Positions 24,409-33,930 of a stretch of DNA of 64,000 bases are shown here, piece after piece. Every line of letters begins with the position of its first letter. Position 1 is the first letter of the stretch. The position numbers and the translations under genes were made by a program. A model generated the notes under the pieces. The model saw nothing but the letters and a program-made list of their open reading frames with translations. It was not told where the DNA came from and made no database searches. Source of the DNA: Parabacteroides sp. AM08-6 (GTDB taxonomy: Bacteria; Bacteroidota; Bacteroidia; Bacteroidales; Tannerellaceae); assembly GCF_003473295.1 (NCBI RefSeq), contig NZ_QRMP01000002.1, positions 63,204-127,203 of the forward strand, written 5' to 3'.

Positions 24409-27400
24409 ATGCAAAACAAAGGATTTGTAAAGGTCTTTGCGGTGTTACTTACGCTTGTCTGTGCGTTTTATCTGTCATTCTCGTTTGTGACCAGACATTA
24501 CAACAGCAAAGCCGCTGAGTATGCAGGTGGAGATCCGGTAAAAGAGAGTACTTATTTGGACTCATTATCTACTGAGAAGGTATGGTTGGGCTATACGCTC
24601 AAGCAGTGCCGTGAAATGGAAATTAGTTTAGGTCTTGACTTGAAGGGCGGTATGAACGTCGTTCTGGAATTGAATGTAGCCGATGTGATTCGCTCTCTTT
24701 CAAACAATAACCAGGATGAGAACTTCAATAAAGCATTGGATTTAGCCTATGCGCACCAGGCAACAAGTCAGAAGGATTTTATTGATTTATTCGCAGAAGA
24801 GTATAAGAAGTTAGATAATGGTGCTCGTTTATCCGCTATTTTCAGTACTTTCGAATTGAAAGATAAAATCACTCCGCAGACTTCAGATGCACAGGTTATT
24901 ACTGTGTTGAAAGAAGAACTGAAGGGCGCTATCGATAATTCATTTAACGTTTTGCGTACTCGTATCGACCGTTTCGGTGTGGTATCTCCGAATATTCAAC
25001 GTTTGGAAACAGCCGGCCGTATCTTAGTTGAACTTCCGGGTGTGAAAGAACCGGAACGTGTTCGTAAATTGTTGCAGGGTAGTGCCAACTTGGAATTTTG
25101 GGAAACTTACAACCTGCCGGAGATTTATCAACAGTTAATCGCAGCCGATAATGTGTTGGCTACGATTCTGAAATCGGACAGCCCGGAAGAAGATAATACG
25201 ACGGCAACCGAAGCAGCTCCTGAAACGGCAACTCCGGCTGAAAAAACAGACGCTCCGGCTTCTGAAGCTGACTCTTTGTTAGCAAAGTTGGGCGAAGATA
25301 AACCAGAAAACCAGGCAAACCAGAGCCGGGAAGAATTTGCAAAACAGCATCCGCTGTTCGCATTGTTGCAGATTAATCAGTACAACGGCCAGTTGGTTCC
25401 GGGTTCAGTTGTCGGTGTCGCTCATACTAAAGATATCGCGAAAATAAATGAATACCTGGAGATGAAGCAAGTGAAGGATGTACTTCCGCGCAATCTCTCT
25501 TTGAAATGGGGTGTGAAAGCAATCGACGATAAAGAACAATTCTTCTATTTGTATGCTCTTAAAATGACAAATCGTGACGGTACGCCTGCCCTGGGTGGCG
25601 ACGTGGTTACGGATGCCAATGCGGACTTTACTCAGAAGGGTGGTCGTTCGGAACAGGTAGTAAGTATGGTAATGAATGCCGAAGGTGCTAAGGCTTGGGC
25701 TCGTTTGACAAAAGAAAATATTGGCCGTCAGGTAGCCATTGTTTTGGATGATATGGTTTATTCAGCTCCTAACGTGCAGGTGGAAATTACCGGCGGACGT
25801 TCTGAAATTACCGGCCACTTTACTCCGGAAGAAGCAAAGGACTTGGCAAACGTATTGAAATCCGGTAAGATGGCTGCTTCCGTTCATATTGTACAGGAAG
25901 ATGTTGTGGGTCCGTCACTGGGTCAGGAAGCTATTAATTCCGGTGTTATTTCATTTGCTTTGGCACTTGTTCTGTTGATGTTCTACATGTGTGCATTCTA
26001 CGGACTTATTCCGGGTTTGATTGCAGACGGTGCTTTGGTCCTGAATATATTCTTCACTATGGGTATCCTTGCCTCTTTCCAGGCTGTTCTTACTTTGCCG
26101 GGTATTGCCGGTATGGTGCTGACACTGGGTATGGCGGTCGATGCCAACGTGTTGATTTACGAACGTACAAAAGAAGAACTGCGTGCCGGCAAGTCGCTGG
26201 GTAAAGCTATTGCCGACGGTTATAGCAATGCGTTCTCCGCTATCTTCGACTCCAACCTGACATCTATTATTACAGGTGTTGTATTGTTCTACTTCGGTAC
26301 AGGTCCTATCCGTGGTTTTGCAACGACGATGATTATCGGTTTGGTTGCATCATTCCTGACAGCTGTGTTCCTGACTCGTATCGTTTACGAAGCATTATTG
26401 GCAAAAGACAAATTGAAGAATGTGACATTCGTTACTTCTATCACAAAGGACTTGTTGACTAATCCGAAGATTAATTTCTTAGCTGCACGTAAAATCGGTT
26501 ATTTGATTCCGGCTGCTATTATCGTACTGGGTGCTATCTCCATGTCGACTATCGGTTTGAATAATGGTATCGATTTCACGGGTGGACGTAACTATGTTAT
26601 CCGTTTCGACCATGAGGTGAAAACGGATGAAATCCGTAACTTATTGGATGCACAGCTGGATGGTTCGGTTAGTGTTATCCAGATTGGTACACCCGACCAG
26701 GTTCGTGTTTCCACTAACTATAAAATTCAGGATAATGAGCCTTCTGTAGACTTGGAAATCGAAACGAAATTGTTTGAAGGTTTGAAGAGTCAGTTACCAC
26801 AGGGTACTACGCTGGAGCAATTCACCAGTCAGTTTATACAGAGTTCGCAGAAAGTGGGTCCGAGCATGGCAGACGATATTAAGAACAGTGCTATTCTGGC
26901 TGTTATCTTCTCCATGATTTGTATGGCTGCATACATTTTGCTTCGTTTCCGTGACGTATCGTTCTCTGTCGGAGCGTTTGCTTCTGTCGCTACTACAACT
27001 TTCTGTATTATTTCGTTCTATACATTATTGTGGAAGATACTTCCGTTCTCAATGGAGGTAGACCAGACATTTATTGCGGCTATCCTGACAATTATCGGTT
27101 ACTCTATCAACGATACGGTGGTTGTATTTGACCGTATTCGTGAAACAATCGGTATGTATCCGAAGCGCGACCGTTACCAAGTTATCAACGACGCATTGAA
27201 CTCAACTCTTTGTCGTACATTTAATACATCATTGACAACATTGGTTGTTGTATTATGTATCTTTATCCTTGGTGGCAGTACAATCCGTAGCTTTACGTTT
27301 GCTATTTTGTTAGGTATTATTATCGGTACTTATTCTACATTATTTGTGGCAACTCCAATTGCTTACGAATTGCAGAAGAGAAAAATAAACAAAAAAGCTG

Positions 27401-27417
27401 CCGAATCTGTTAAGTAA
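24409..27417 (+). CDS. secDF: Protein translocase subunit SecDF (fused)
   Basis: Inner-membrane protein that uses the proton gradient to pull exported proteins through SecYEG. At 1002 residues it is the fused SecD-SecF form typical of Bacteroidetes. SecD hallmarks are LGLDLKGGMNVVLE (near residue 75) and the TM4 region GMAVDANVLIYERTKEELR. The SecF half starts near residue 685, with NGIDFTGGRNYVIRF (about 718) and GYSINDTVVVFDRIRET. A low-complexity Ala/Glu/Pro stretch at about residues 258-314 is inserted in the periplasmic P1 region. The gene is monocistronic with its own promoter and terminator. Confidence 0.97.
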   Translation: MQNKGFVKVFAVLLTLVCAFYLSFSFVTRHYNSKAAEYAGGDPVKESTYLDSLSTEKVWLGYTLKQCREMEISLGLDLKGGMNVVLELNVADVIRSLSNNNQDENFNKALDLAYAHQATSQKDFIDLFAEEYKKLDNGARLSAIFSTFELKDKITPQTSDAQVITVLKEELKGAIDNSFNVLRTRIDRFGVVSPNIQRLETAGRILVELPGVKEPERVRKLLQGSANLEFWETYNLPEIYQQLIAADNVLATILKSDSPEEDNTTATEAAPETATPAEKTDAPASEADSLLAKLGEDKPENQANQSREEFAKQHPLFALLQINQYNGQLVPGSVVGVAHTKDIAKINEYLEMKQVKDVLPRNLSLKWGVKAIDDKEQFFYLYALKMTNRDGTPALGGDVVTDANADFTQKGGRSEQVVSMVMNAEGAKAWARLTKENIGRQVAIVLDDMVYSAPNVQVEITGGRSEITGHFTPEEAKDLANVLKSGKMAASVHIVQEDVVGPSLGQEAINSGVISFALALVLLMFYMCAFYGLIPGLIADGALVLNIFFTMGILASFQAVLTLPGIAGMVLTLGMAVDANVLIYERTKEELRAGKSLGKAIADGYSNAFSAIFDSNLTSIITGVVLFYFGTGPIRGFATTMIIGLVASFLTAVFLTRIVYEALLAKDKLKNVTFVTSITKDLLTNPKINFLAARKIGYLIPAAIIVLGAISMSTIGLNNGIDFTGGRNYVIRFDHEVKTDEIRNLLDAQLDGSVSVIQIGTPDQVRVSTNYKIQDNEPSVDLEIETKLFEGLKSQLPQGTTLEQFTSQFIQSSQKVGPSMADDIKNSAILAVIFSMICMAAYILLRFRDVSFSVGAFASVATTTFCIISFYTLLWKILPFSMEVDQTFIAAILTIIGYSINDTVVVFDRIRETIGMYPKRDRYQVINDALNSTLCRTFNTSLTTLVVVLCIFILGGSTIRSFTFAILLGIIIGTYSTLFVATPIAYELQKRKINKKAAESVK

Positions 27418-27441
27418 AAAAGTGATTAACGAATACAAGGG

Positions 27442-27475
27442 GAGGCTGTTTCTGTAAAGAGATAGCCTCTCTTGT
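27442..27475 (+). terminator. Terminator of secDF
   Basis: GAGGCTGTTTCT (27442-27453) pairs with AGAGATAGCCTC (27458-27469) using two wobbles, followed by TCTTGTTTT. Confidence 0.8.
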
Positions 27476-27805
27476 TTTATAACGATATGCTTCTAAACAT
27501 ACAAAGGAAGTTGTTAATGCAGGCTGAAAGTCATAACTTGTGGACCTCTTTAAGTGCTAATCTGGTAACAGATTGTAAGCATTGTTAAAAAAATGTCGTG
27601 CTATGGAGGTTTGCCTTAGTAATCCGTATAGTGTTGTATCATGCGTTCGGGATAGCTTGGATTTAGGTATGTTATTACGGCTTTTCGGTGGTAGACGAAG
27701 AGAAGATGATTCCTGAGCGACTTTAGTTGATAAGGCCTCTTGTCCTTCAGTAGTGGGAGGTTTTTTTTATAAATCAGTAGTGGGAAGCAAGAATAATGGA
27801 TAAAT
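27476..27805. other. 330-bp gap between secDF and hutI
   Basis: No gene or RNA fold was recognised. A 12-bp direct repeat TCAGTAGTGGGA occurs at 27747 and 27774. A small inverted repeat AATCTG-GTAA-CAGATT lies near 27558-27573. No TAnnTTTG box stands close to hutI, so its promoter is unclear. Confidence 0.5.
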
Positions 27806-29056
27806 ATGGAGGAGGAAAAACTATTAATAAAAAATGCCTCGCAAGTAGTAACCTGTTCCGGTTTTGCTGCTAAGAAAGGTGCGGAAATGGCAGAATTGGA
27901 TATTATAAAAGATGGGGCGGTTGCGGTTGCGAATGGCATTATTACTCATGTCGGTACGACGAAAGAGGTTCTTCGCCAAATAAACACGGAAGAATATCTG
28001 GAAATAGATGCGGAAGGTCGTGCTTTGCTGCCCGGTTTTGTAGACAGTCATACTCATTTCCTGTTCGATGGTTATCGGGAAGAAGAGTTTTCCTGGCGAC
28101 TGCAAGGCGATAGTGATATGTCTATTATGGCGCGTGGAGGCGGTATAGTCAGTACTGTGAATGCTACCCGCAAATGTGCTTATGAAAAGCTGCTCAATCT
28201 AGGTTGCGAACGTTTGGACGATATGTTGAATATGGGGGTTACGACTGTTGAGGGGAAAAGTGGTTATGGTTTGGATTTTTATACCGAGCTTACTTTGCTT
28301 CGGGTGATGGATGACTTGAATGAGAGACATCCGATGGATGTTGTCTCTACCTTTTTAGGGGCGCATGCTGTCCCTCCTGAATTTGAAGGACGCACGGACG
28401 ATTATATAACTTATGTGATAAAAGACGTGTTACCCCATATCCGGTCGGAGCGTACGGTTACATTTTGTGATGTCTTTTGTGAGAAAGGTGCCTTTTCTGT
28501 TGAGCAAAGTGAACGCTTGCTAAGAGCGGCCCGCAGTCTTCGTTTTAAACTGAAAATGCACGCGGATGGAATAGGGTCTTTCGGAGGAACTGAGTTGGCT
28601 GCGAAGTTGAAAATTGTCAGTGCCGACCATCTTTTGCATGCTTCGGATGCGGGAATTAAGCGCTTGGCCCGTTCCTGTGTGGTTGCTACTTTATTGCCGC
28701 TGACGTCTTTTTCGTTGGATGAACCTTATGCCCGCGGACGGGAAATGATTGATGCGGGTTGTGCAGTGGCGTTGGCTACCGATTTTAATCCGGGCAGTTC
28801 TTTCTCTTGTTCTATTCCCTTGTTGTTTTCATTAGCCTGTATCAAGATGAAACTCTCTCCCGAAGAGGCAGTGACGGCACTTACCATCAATGGTGCGGCC
28901 GCGTTGGGACGTGCCGGGAAAATAGGGAGTATAGATGTGGGTAAAAAAGCAGATATGGTATTGCTTAAATTCCCCTCATACAAATTTATCCCTTATCATA
29001 TAGGTATGAATGTGGTGGACACCGTCATCAAAGACGGTGAACTTTATATCGTTTAA
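27806..29056 (+). CDS. hutI: Imidazolonepropionase
   Basis: Third enzyme of histidine degradation; it hydrolyses imidazolone-5-propionate to N-formimino-glutamate. The amidohydrolase metal site is seen in DSHTHFLFDGYREEEF (near residue 79), KMHADG (near 250) and ATDFNPGSS (near 324). LGAHAVPPEF is also typical of HutI. Length is 416. The next gene, 8 bp downstream, is a cyclodeaminase-type protein that would act on the product's formimino group, supporting a partial hut cluster. HutH and HutU are not in this window. Confidence 0.95.
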   Translation: MEEEKLLIKNASQVVTCSGFAAKKGAEMAELDIIKDGAVAVANGIITHVGTTKEVLRQINTEEYLEIDAEGRALLPGFVDSHTHFLFDGYREEEFSWRLQGDSDMSIMARGGGIVSTVNATRKCAYEKLLNLGCERLDDMLNMGVTTVEGKSGYGLDFYTELTLLRVMDDLNERHPMDVVSTFLGAHAVPPEFEGRTDDYITYVIKDVLPHIRSERTVTFCDVFCEKGAFSVEQSERLLRAARSLRFKLKMHADGIGSFGGTELAAKLKIVSADHLLHASDAGIKRLARSCVVATLLPLTSFSLDEPYARGREMIDAGCAVALATDFNPGSSFSCSIPLLFSLACIKMKLSPEEAVTALTINGAAALGRAGKIGSIDVGKKADMVLLKFPSYKFIPYHIGMNVVDTVIKDGELYIV

Positions 29057-29064
29057 TCTTAAAA

Positions 29065-29703
29065 ATGAATACTATGCTTACAGAACTGACAATCAAAGAA
29101 TTTCTGACTGAAACAGCGGGAAATCCCTCTGCTCCGGGGGGTAGAAGTGTTTCAGCCCTTAATGGGGCTTTGGCAACGGCATTGACCGAAATGGTGGCTA
29201 ATCTGACTATCGGTCGTAAGAAATATGCCGAAGTGGAAGGACAAATGAAGGTGATTGCTATCGAAGCTGCCGCTATACGGGAACGGCTAATGCGTTATAT
29301 CGAACGTGATACGGAAGTATCCAATCGTCTTTTTTCTGCATTTAAACTTCCCCGGGAGACAGAAAAAGAGGAGGCACAACGGAATCTGGCTATCCAGAAT
29401 GCGACCAAAGGAGCTGTACAACTTCCGATGGATATAGCCGAGGAAGTGGCCTCGGTAATGGAAACGATTATCTATGTGGCACATAAAGGCAACCGGAATG
29501 TTGCTGCCGATGCTTGTGTGGCGATGATGACTGCCCGTGCCTGTGTATTGGGGTCACTGTTGGATGTTCGTACAAACTTAGGCTTTATCGATGACACGGA
29601 TTTTGTCAGGCGGATGAGGCGCAAAGCCGATGAACTGGAAACCCTGGCGAACCGGGTGGAAAGGAAGTTGCTGGATTGGGCCAGAACAGTATTGCTAAAA
29701 TGA
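29065..29703 (+). CDS. Cyclodeaminase/cyclohydrolase family protein (formiminotransferase-cyclodeaminase type)
   Basis: 212 residues, all-helical, matching the cyclodeaminase domain of FTCD and the stand-alone FchA type. SAPGGRSVSALNGALATAL (about residues 22-40) is the family signature. It converts 5-formimino-tetrahydrofolate to methenyl-tetrahydrofolate and ammonia. It follows hutI by 8 bp, so it likely handles one-carbon units released in histidine breakdown. A second ATG 9 bp in (29074) is an equally possible start. The gene for the transferase half is not adjacent. Confidence 0.9.
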   Translation: MNTMLTELTIKEFLTETAGNPSAPGGRSVSALNGALATALTEMVANLTIGRKKYAEVEGQMKVIAIEAAAIRERLMRYIERDTEVSNRLFSAFKLPRETEKEEAQRNLAIQNATKGAVQLPMDIAEEVASVMETIIYVAHKGNRNVAADACVAMMTARACVLGSLLDVRTNLGFIDDTDFVRRMRRKADELETLANRVERKLLDWARTVLLK

Positions 29704-29712
29704 ATCTTTTTA

Positions 29713-29750
29713 AGGAAAAGGGACCGTGACTGGCATGTGTCCCCTTTCCT
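29713..29750. terminator. Bidirectional terminator between cyclodeaminase and mrp genes
   Basis: AGGAAAAGGGAC (29713-29724) pairs with GTCCCCTTTCCT (29739-29750) with one mismatch, between convergent genes. Confidence 0.8.
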
Positions 29751-29757
29751 ATAAACC

Positions 29758-30879
29758 TTATTTTTTAGAGACAACCACTCGCCGAGTCGGGTCCAAGTGT
29801 TCATTCCGATATTCTATCTGGTCTACCACATTTTCAGCTAAAGCTTGAAACGCTGCGCCTGTGATACTGTCCGGGTTGAGCGCAACAGGTTTTCCGTTGT
29901 CGCCTCCTTCACAGATACTTTGTACGATGGGAATTTGTCCGAGAAGCGGAATGTTCAGTTCTTCCGCCAGGCGTTTACCTCCTTCTTTGCCAAATATATA
30001 GTATTTGTTTTCCGGTAGTTCGGCGGGAGTGAACCAAGCCATATTTTCGACCAGTCCTAAGACCGGCACATTGATTTTCTCTCCCAAGAACATGCTGATA
30101 CCTTTACGGGCATCGGCAAGGGCTACTTCTTGCGGGGTACTGACTACAATTGCTCCGGTAATGGCCAATGTCTGTACCATTGTCAGATGAATATCGCTGG
30201 TTCCCGGCGGCAGGTCAATCAGAAAATAATCCAAATCGCCCCAGTTGGCATCGGCTATGAGCTGTTTCAAGGCGTTGCTGGCCATGGCCCCGCGCCAGAG
30301 CACGGCATCTTCCTTATTGACAAAGAAGCCGATAGATAGCACCTTTACCCCATAGTTTTCGGCAGGCTGTATCAGTTCCCGACCATTCACCTCTTCCATA
30401 TAGGGACGAGCTTCCTCCAGATGAAACATTTTAGGTTGAGAAGGACCGAATATATCGGCATCCAGCAATCCCACTTTGTAGCCTTGCATAGTCAGTGCCA
30501 CAGCCAGGTTGGCGGCAACCGTACTTTTTCCGACACCTCCTTTTCCGGATGATACGGCAATAATGTTCTTCACTTCAGGTAGCAGTTTGTCCGGCTCCGG
30601 ACGGGCTGCCTGGCGGGTTCTTACTTCAATATTCCCTTTAATGTCTATTCCTTTTTCTCCCAGTTCGGCTGCATGAGTGATAATGGCGGCTTCAGCTGAT
30701 TTTACTACTGATTTGATAAAAGGATCGGTCGGTTTCTCAAAAAGAAGCGAAAAGCTCACTTTGTTGCCATCAATCCGTATATTATCTTCTACCATTCCCA
30801 TTTCCACCAGATTTTTTCCGGTGCCGGGATAGCGCACCTTTTCGAGTGCGTCCATGATTAGTTTAGGATAAATTGCCAT
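29758..30879 (-). CDS. Mrp/ApbC family iron-sulfur carrier ATPase, lacking CXXC
   Basis: P-loop ATPase that carries Fe-S clusters to target proteins. An N-terminal MIP18/DUF59-like domain (residues 1-90) precedes the ATPase with deviant Walker A AVSSGKGGVGKSTVAANLAV (about residues 110-129) and the switch LIDLPPGTSDIHL. Where other Mrp proteins have CXXC after ENM, this one reads ENMAWFTPAELPENKYYIFG. Only one Cys is present in the whole protein (QSICEGG), so a dimer-bridging cluster on CXXC is not possible. The gene lies upstream of no partner; trmB precedes it by 25 bp in the same operon. Confidence 0.93.
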   Translation of the reverse strand: MAIYPKLIMDALEKVRYPGTGKNLVEMGMVEDNIRIDGNKVSFSLLFEKPTDPFIKSVVKSAEAAIITHAAELGEKGIDIKGNIEVRTRQAARPEPDKLLPEVKNIIAVSSGKGGVGKSTVAANLAVALTMQGYKVGLLDADIFGPSQPKMFHLEEARPYMEEVNGRELIQPAENYGVKVLSIGFFVNKEDAVLWRGAMASNALKQLIADANWGDLDYFLIDLPPGTSDIHLTMVQTLAITGAIVVSTPQEVALADARKGISMFLGEKINVPVLGLVENMAWFTPAELPENKYYIFGKEGGKRLAEELNIPLLGQIPIVQSICEGGDNGKPVALNPDSITGAAFQALAENVVDQIEYRNEHLDPTRRVVVSKK

Positions 30880-30904
30880 TGTTATTTATGTGTTTATATT
30901 GTTT

Positions 30905-31663
30905 CTATTTTCCTGAAGCCAATGCGCTACGTTTGCTGCGGTTGAAGCTGCGATATGGATCCAGTTCGATTTCTATATCCGGCTCGGTCAGTTCCTTTCT
31001 TTCTTCACAAACAAACTTGATGTATTTGATGTTCAGCCCACGGTCCAACCACTGTTGTTCGTAATAGGTCTTGATGGACAGGATATCGTCTACAAGGTCT
31101 GAATGATATAAATCATCTGTGCTGAACAATACCGGATATCGGTTGGCTTTTACCATTTCACAGGTGTAGGTGTACATGAAGTTGCTGTCCGTTTTCAGAT
31201 GGATAATACCGTCGCCGGCAAGGATTTCGCGATACATTTTCATAAAGCGGGTGGAAGTGAGGCGTTTGTTTACTTTCTTCATTTGCGGGTCGGGGAAAGT
31301 CAGCCATATCTCCGCCACTTCTCCGGCAGCAAAGAACTGGGCTATCAGTTCGATGCTGGTACGCAAAAAAGCTACGTTTGTCATCCCTGCTTCCAGCGAC
31401 TCTTTTGCTCCGGTCCACATACGTGCCCCCTTGATATCCACACCGATAAAATTCTTTTCCGGGAACAGGCGTCCCAAACCTACCGTATATTCTCCTTTTC
31501 CACAACCCAGTTCCAGTACAATCGGATTGTCATTCTTAAAAAAACGTTCATGCCAATGCCCCTTCAGTTCGAAACCTTTCTCCTGAAGTATGGCAAACGG
31601 ATATTGAAAGACATGCGGATACCCCGCCATATCGTCAAACTTTGCTAATTTATTCTTTCCCAT
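30905..31663 (-). CDS. trmB: tRNA (guanine-N7-)-methyltransferase
   Basis: SAM-dependent enzyme that methylates G46 of t[16 protein letters not shown] is the SAM-binding loop and [11 protein letters not shown] is the TrmB signature. I start at the ATG of [12 protein letters not shown]. About 253 residues, slightly longer than usual at both ends. The -7 box at 31668-31675 is only 4 bp upstream of this ATG, so the message would be almost leaderless, or translation may start further in at Met12. It is followed by mrp 25 bp downstream. Confidence 0.94.
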   Translation of the reverse strand: MGKNKLAKFDDMAGYPHVFQYPFAILQEKGFELKGHWHERFFKNDNPIVLELGCGKGEYTVGLGRLFPEKNFIGVDIKGARMWTGAKESLEAGMTNVAFLRTSIELIAQFFAAGEVAEIWLTFPDPQMKKVNKRLTSTRFMKMYREILAGDGIIHLKTDSNFMYTYTCEMVKANRYPVLFSTDDLYHSDLVDDILSIKTYYEQQWLDRGLNIKYIKFVCEERKELTEPDIEIELDPYRSFNRSKRSALASGK

Positions 31664-31667
31664 GCTG

Positions 31668-31675
31668 CAAAGATA
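31668..31675 (-). promoter_or_regulatory. -7 promoter element of trmB, unusually close to ATG
   Basis: TATCTTTG on the minus strand ends 4 bp before the ATG at 31663. With transcription starting about 4-7 nt after the box, little or no leader would remain. Confidence 0.6.
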
Positions 31676-31680
31676 AAACA

Positions 31681-31720
31681 AATACATCCGAAGGAAAAAT
31701 AAATCGCTTTAGGATGTATT
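31681..31720. repeat. Inverted repeat between trmB and the TIM-barrel gene
   Basis: AATACATCC (31681-31689) and GGATGTATT (31712-31720) form a 9-bp inverted repeat with a 22-nt gap, between two divergent genes. It could be an operator for either. Confidence 0.45.
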
Positions 31721-31735
31721 CGTTTATAATTAATC

Positions 31736-31766
31736 TTTGATATTTGACCATTAAGAGTTAGCTTTG
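31736..31766 (+). promoter_or_regulatory. Promoter of the secreted TIM-barrel gene
   Basis: TTTG (31736-31739), 19-bp spacer, TAGCTTTG (31759-31766): a full match to the Bacteroidetes consensus. Confidence 0.85.
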
Positions 31767-31834
31767 CAGAGAATATATAACAGGTGATTCAATAGACCAT
31801 GAAATTACATTATTCATTTAATAAATAGAAAGTT

Positions 31835-32773
31835 ATGAGAAAATTATTTGGACTGTGTTGTAGACCATTGACGGCCTTTGCCTGTGCGATTGTAGCAATC
31901 GCCATGTTTGTAGCTCCCGAAACGATTTCGGCAAAGAGCAATAAGAAAATCGGTATTCAGCTTTATTCGGTAATGGATGCAGTGAACAAGAATCCTAAAG
32001 CATCAGTAGAACGTCTTGCCGGTATGGGCTATAATGTTTTTGAGTTGGTACAGTGGGGTGGAGACGCAAAGGTCTTTGGTCTTCCTGCTGAAGAGTTTAA
32101 AGCTCTTTGTGATAAGAATGGTGTTAAAATTATCTCTACACACTCCGGTATTCAGGAAGATGCATCTAAAGAAGCTGAAATTATGCAGCGCTGGCGTCAG
32201 CTTTTTGAGATTCAGAAAGCGTGCGGAGGTAAGTATTTTGTCATTCCAAGTTACGGGGTAGATTATACAGTGAAGGATGTGCAACGTATGTGTGATTATT
32301 TCAACCGCGTGGGTAAAATCGCTTCAGAGTACGGATTGAAACTCGGATACCACAATCATTCCGGTGAATTCAACAAGTTGAAAGATAGCGACAAGGTTAT
32401 GTGGGAATATCTCGTTGAGAATACGAATCCGAAATATGTATGCTTCGAGCTGGATGTTTACTGGTGTACAAAAGGCAATAAGAATCCCGTGGAGTATTTG
32501 AAGAAATATCCTAAACGTATAAAATTATTGCACATAAAAGATGATTTCGTTATTGGTGCGAGCGGAACAATCGACTTCGAGGGTATCTTCAATCAGTTCT
32601 ACAAAAATGGAATGAAGGATTATGTTGTTGAAATCGAGACTCCGGGATATTTGCGAGAGAAAAAGAATGCCGACGGCAGTAAATATACACAAGACCAGAT
32701 TATGGAGGAGGTGTTTAAGGCCGCACGTGAGAGCTCGGAATACTTGAACAATGCAAAGTTTGTGAAAAAGTAA
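31835..32773 (+). CDS. Secreted sugar phosphate isomerase/epimerase family TIM barrel
   Basis: 312 residues. A long N-terminal signal (about residues 1-33, hydrophobic up to ETISAKS) indicates export, unlike the cytoplasmic paralogue at 7302. The TIM barrel shows KIGIQLYSVMDAV, KLGYHNHSGEF, FELDVYWCTKGN, LLHIKDD and YVVEIETPG, which place the family's metal-binding Glu, Asp and His. Related exported proteins in Bacteroidetes handle 3-keto-sugars or other modified sugars in the periplasm. The exact substrate is not known. Transcription is monocistronic, with a full promoter and a terminator. Confidence 0.87.
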   Translation: MRKLFGLCCRPLTAFACAIVAIAMFVAPETISAKSNKKIGIQLYSVMDAVNKNPKASVERLAGMGYNVFELVQWGGDAKVFGLPAEEFKALCDKNGVKIISTHSGIQEDASKEAEIMQRWRQLFEIQKACGGKYFVIPSYGVDYTVKDVQRMCDYFNRVGKIASEYGLKLGYHNHSGEFNKLKDSDKVMWEYLVENTNPKYVCFELDVYWCTKGNKNPVEYLKKYPKRIKLLHIKDDFVIGASGTIDFEGIFNQFYKNGMKDYVVEIETPGYLREKKNADGSKYTQDQIMEEVFKAARESSEYLNNAKFVKK

Positions 32774-32837
32774 TCTTTCATCATTATTTGCTGAAACATA
32801 AATAATCAGAGTTTTATAATAGTTTCATGTTTTGGAT

Positions 32838-32870
32838 AAGGGGATGTGTCAAAATCCGACATATCCCCTT
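32838..32870 (+). terminator. Terminator of the secreted TIM-barrel gene
   Basis: AAGGGGATGTGTC (32838-32850) pairs with GACATATCCCCTT (32858-32870), 13 bp with one wobble and a 7-nt loop. Confidence 0.82.
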
Positions 32871-32948
32871 CTTGTATTTTAAAAGAAAAGAAACTCGTAT
32901 GTTCAATGGCTATTCAGTATCAAATCTCATGTTTTGCATTCTACTTTC

Positions 32949-33914
32949 CTACAAATCATTGTTGCTAAATTCCATTTTGAATGGCATATAATTCCCTTCC
33001 GGATTATGTTCATGCCCGGAATTATGATCTTCAAGTATGGCAAAACTAATCAGTTTGTATCTGTCCTTGAATTCTTCCTCTTCCATCACTTCATGAAAAA
33101 GTCGTGCAATATGTACTGGAGGATTTCTAAAAGCTCCGCATCCTGCAGCTCCAAGGATTAAGGCATCATGTCCCATCAACAATCCGATTCTAAAAATTGT
33201 GCGCATCTTATTCTTTACGCCCTCAGTCAGGTGTGGTGCTATGAGCCCCTTTTTGTCTAAATCTGGTCGGTTCATTGCTGGAACTGCAATAAATGACACT
33301 TGGAAATATTCATCCAATAGTGGATACCCATCTTGTTCCGTTCCTCGGAATACGGTTGCATCCGGTGTATATACCCCGCCAAAATTCATATCCAGCGGAT
33401 ATTGAGAAGGTGATTTCTTTAACCCGTATTGAGCGGCATAATGGGCGAATTGAAACATTGACCGGAAAAGATTGGTTCGGCGGAACAAGTTTTCTTCTTG
33501 AGCACCTGCTCCGTTATAAACTCCTCCTCCGGGATTTTGACGACTTGCCATATTCAGAACTGCCGGGTTATATCCGGCATCCAGCAATGCTTTGGCAGCA
33601 AGTAGGCAGTCACAGTTTTCAACTTTCACTTTCGTTTTCTCTTGTCGTGAATTGTTTTCATCCAGATGGATTGGAGATGAATACAACACTGTCCTTTCAA
33701 TCATCAATCTATCATTGGGCAAATGTACTGACTTCCCGGATTTAGCCAAATACTTGCCTTCGTTGACGATTGCTACTGTTTGCTGGAATATTTCTGCCCG
33801 CATTGAACGTATTTTCATCGCCGCAGAATAATCCATCTGTGTTTTGACAGCTTCAGATAATGAAGCAAATGCAGCTTTCCATTTTTCGTTATCAAATGTA
33901 TTCATCTTTTTCAC
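32949..33914 (-). CDS. Bacterial-type poly(ADP-ribose) glycohydrolase (TIGR02452/DUF2263)
   Basis: 321 residues, a macrodomain-fold ADP-ribose hydrolase. The diagnostic PARG signature GGG-X7-QEE is complete: Gly129-131, then seven residues, then Gln139-Glu140-Glu141, followed by NLFRRTN. NMASRQNPGGG is the usual lead-in, and LILGAAGCGAFRNPP is the phosphate-binding segment of TIGR02452 proteins. It should remove ADP-ribose from proteins or nucleic acids. No ADP-ribosyltransferase is adjacent. A second ATG at residue 4 is an alternative start. The -7 box is at 33931-33938. Confidence 0.9.
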   Translation of the reverse strand: MKKMNTFDNEKWKAAFASLSEAVKTQMDYSAAMKIRSMRAEIFQQTVAIVNEGKYLAKSGKSVHLPNDRLMIERTVLYSSPIHLDENNSRQEKTKVKVENCDCLLAAKALLDAGYNPAVLNMASRQNPGGGVYNGAGAQEENLFRRTNLFRSMFQFAHYAAQYGLKKSPSQYPLDMNFGGVYTPDATVFRGTEQDGYPLLDEYFQVSFIAVPAMNRPDLDKKGLIAPHLTEGVKNKMRTIFRIGLLMGHDALILGAAGCGAFRNPPVHIARLFHEVMEEEEFKDRYKLISFAILEDHNSGHEHNPEGNYMPFKMEFSNNDL

Positions 33915-33930
33915 ATTTATAAGTTAAAGA

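Noticed and set aside
27476..27805. Regulatory RNA before hutI
   Set aside because: Only a short inverted repeat and a 12-bp direct repeat were found, with no convincing fold.
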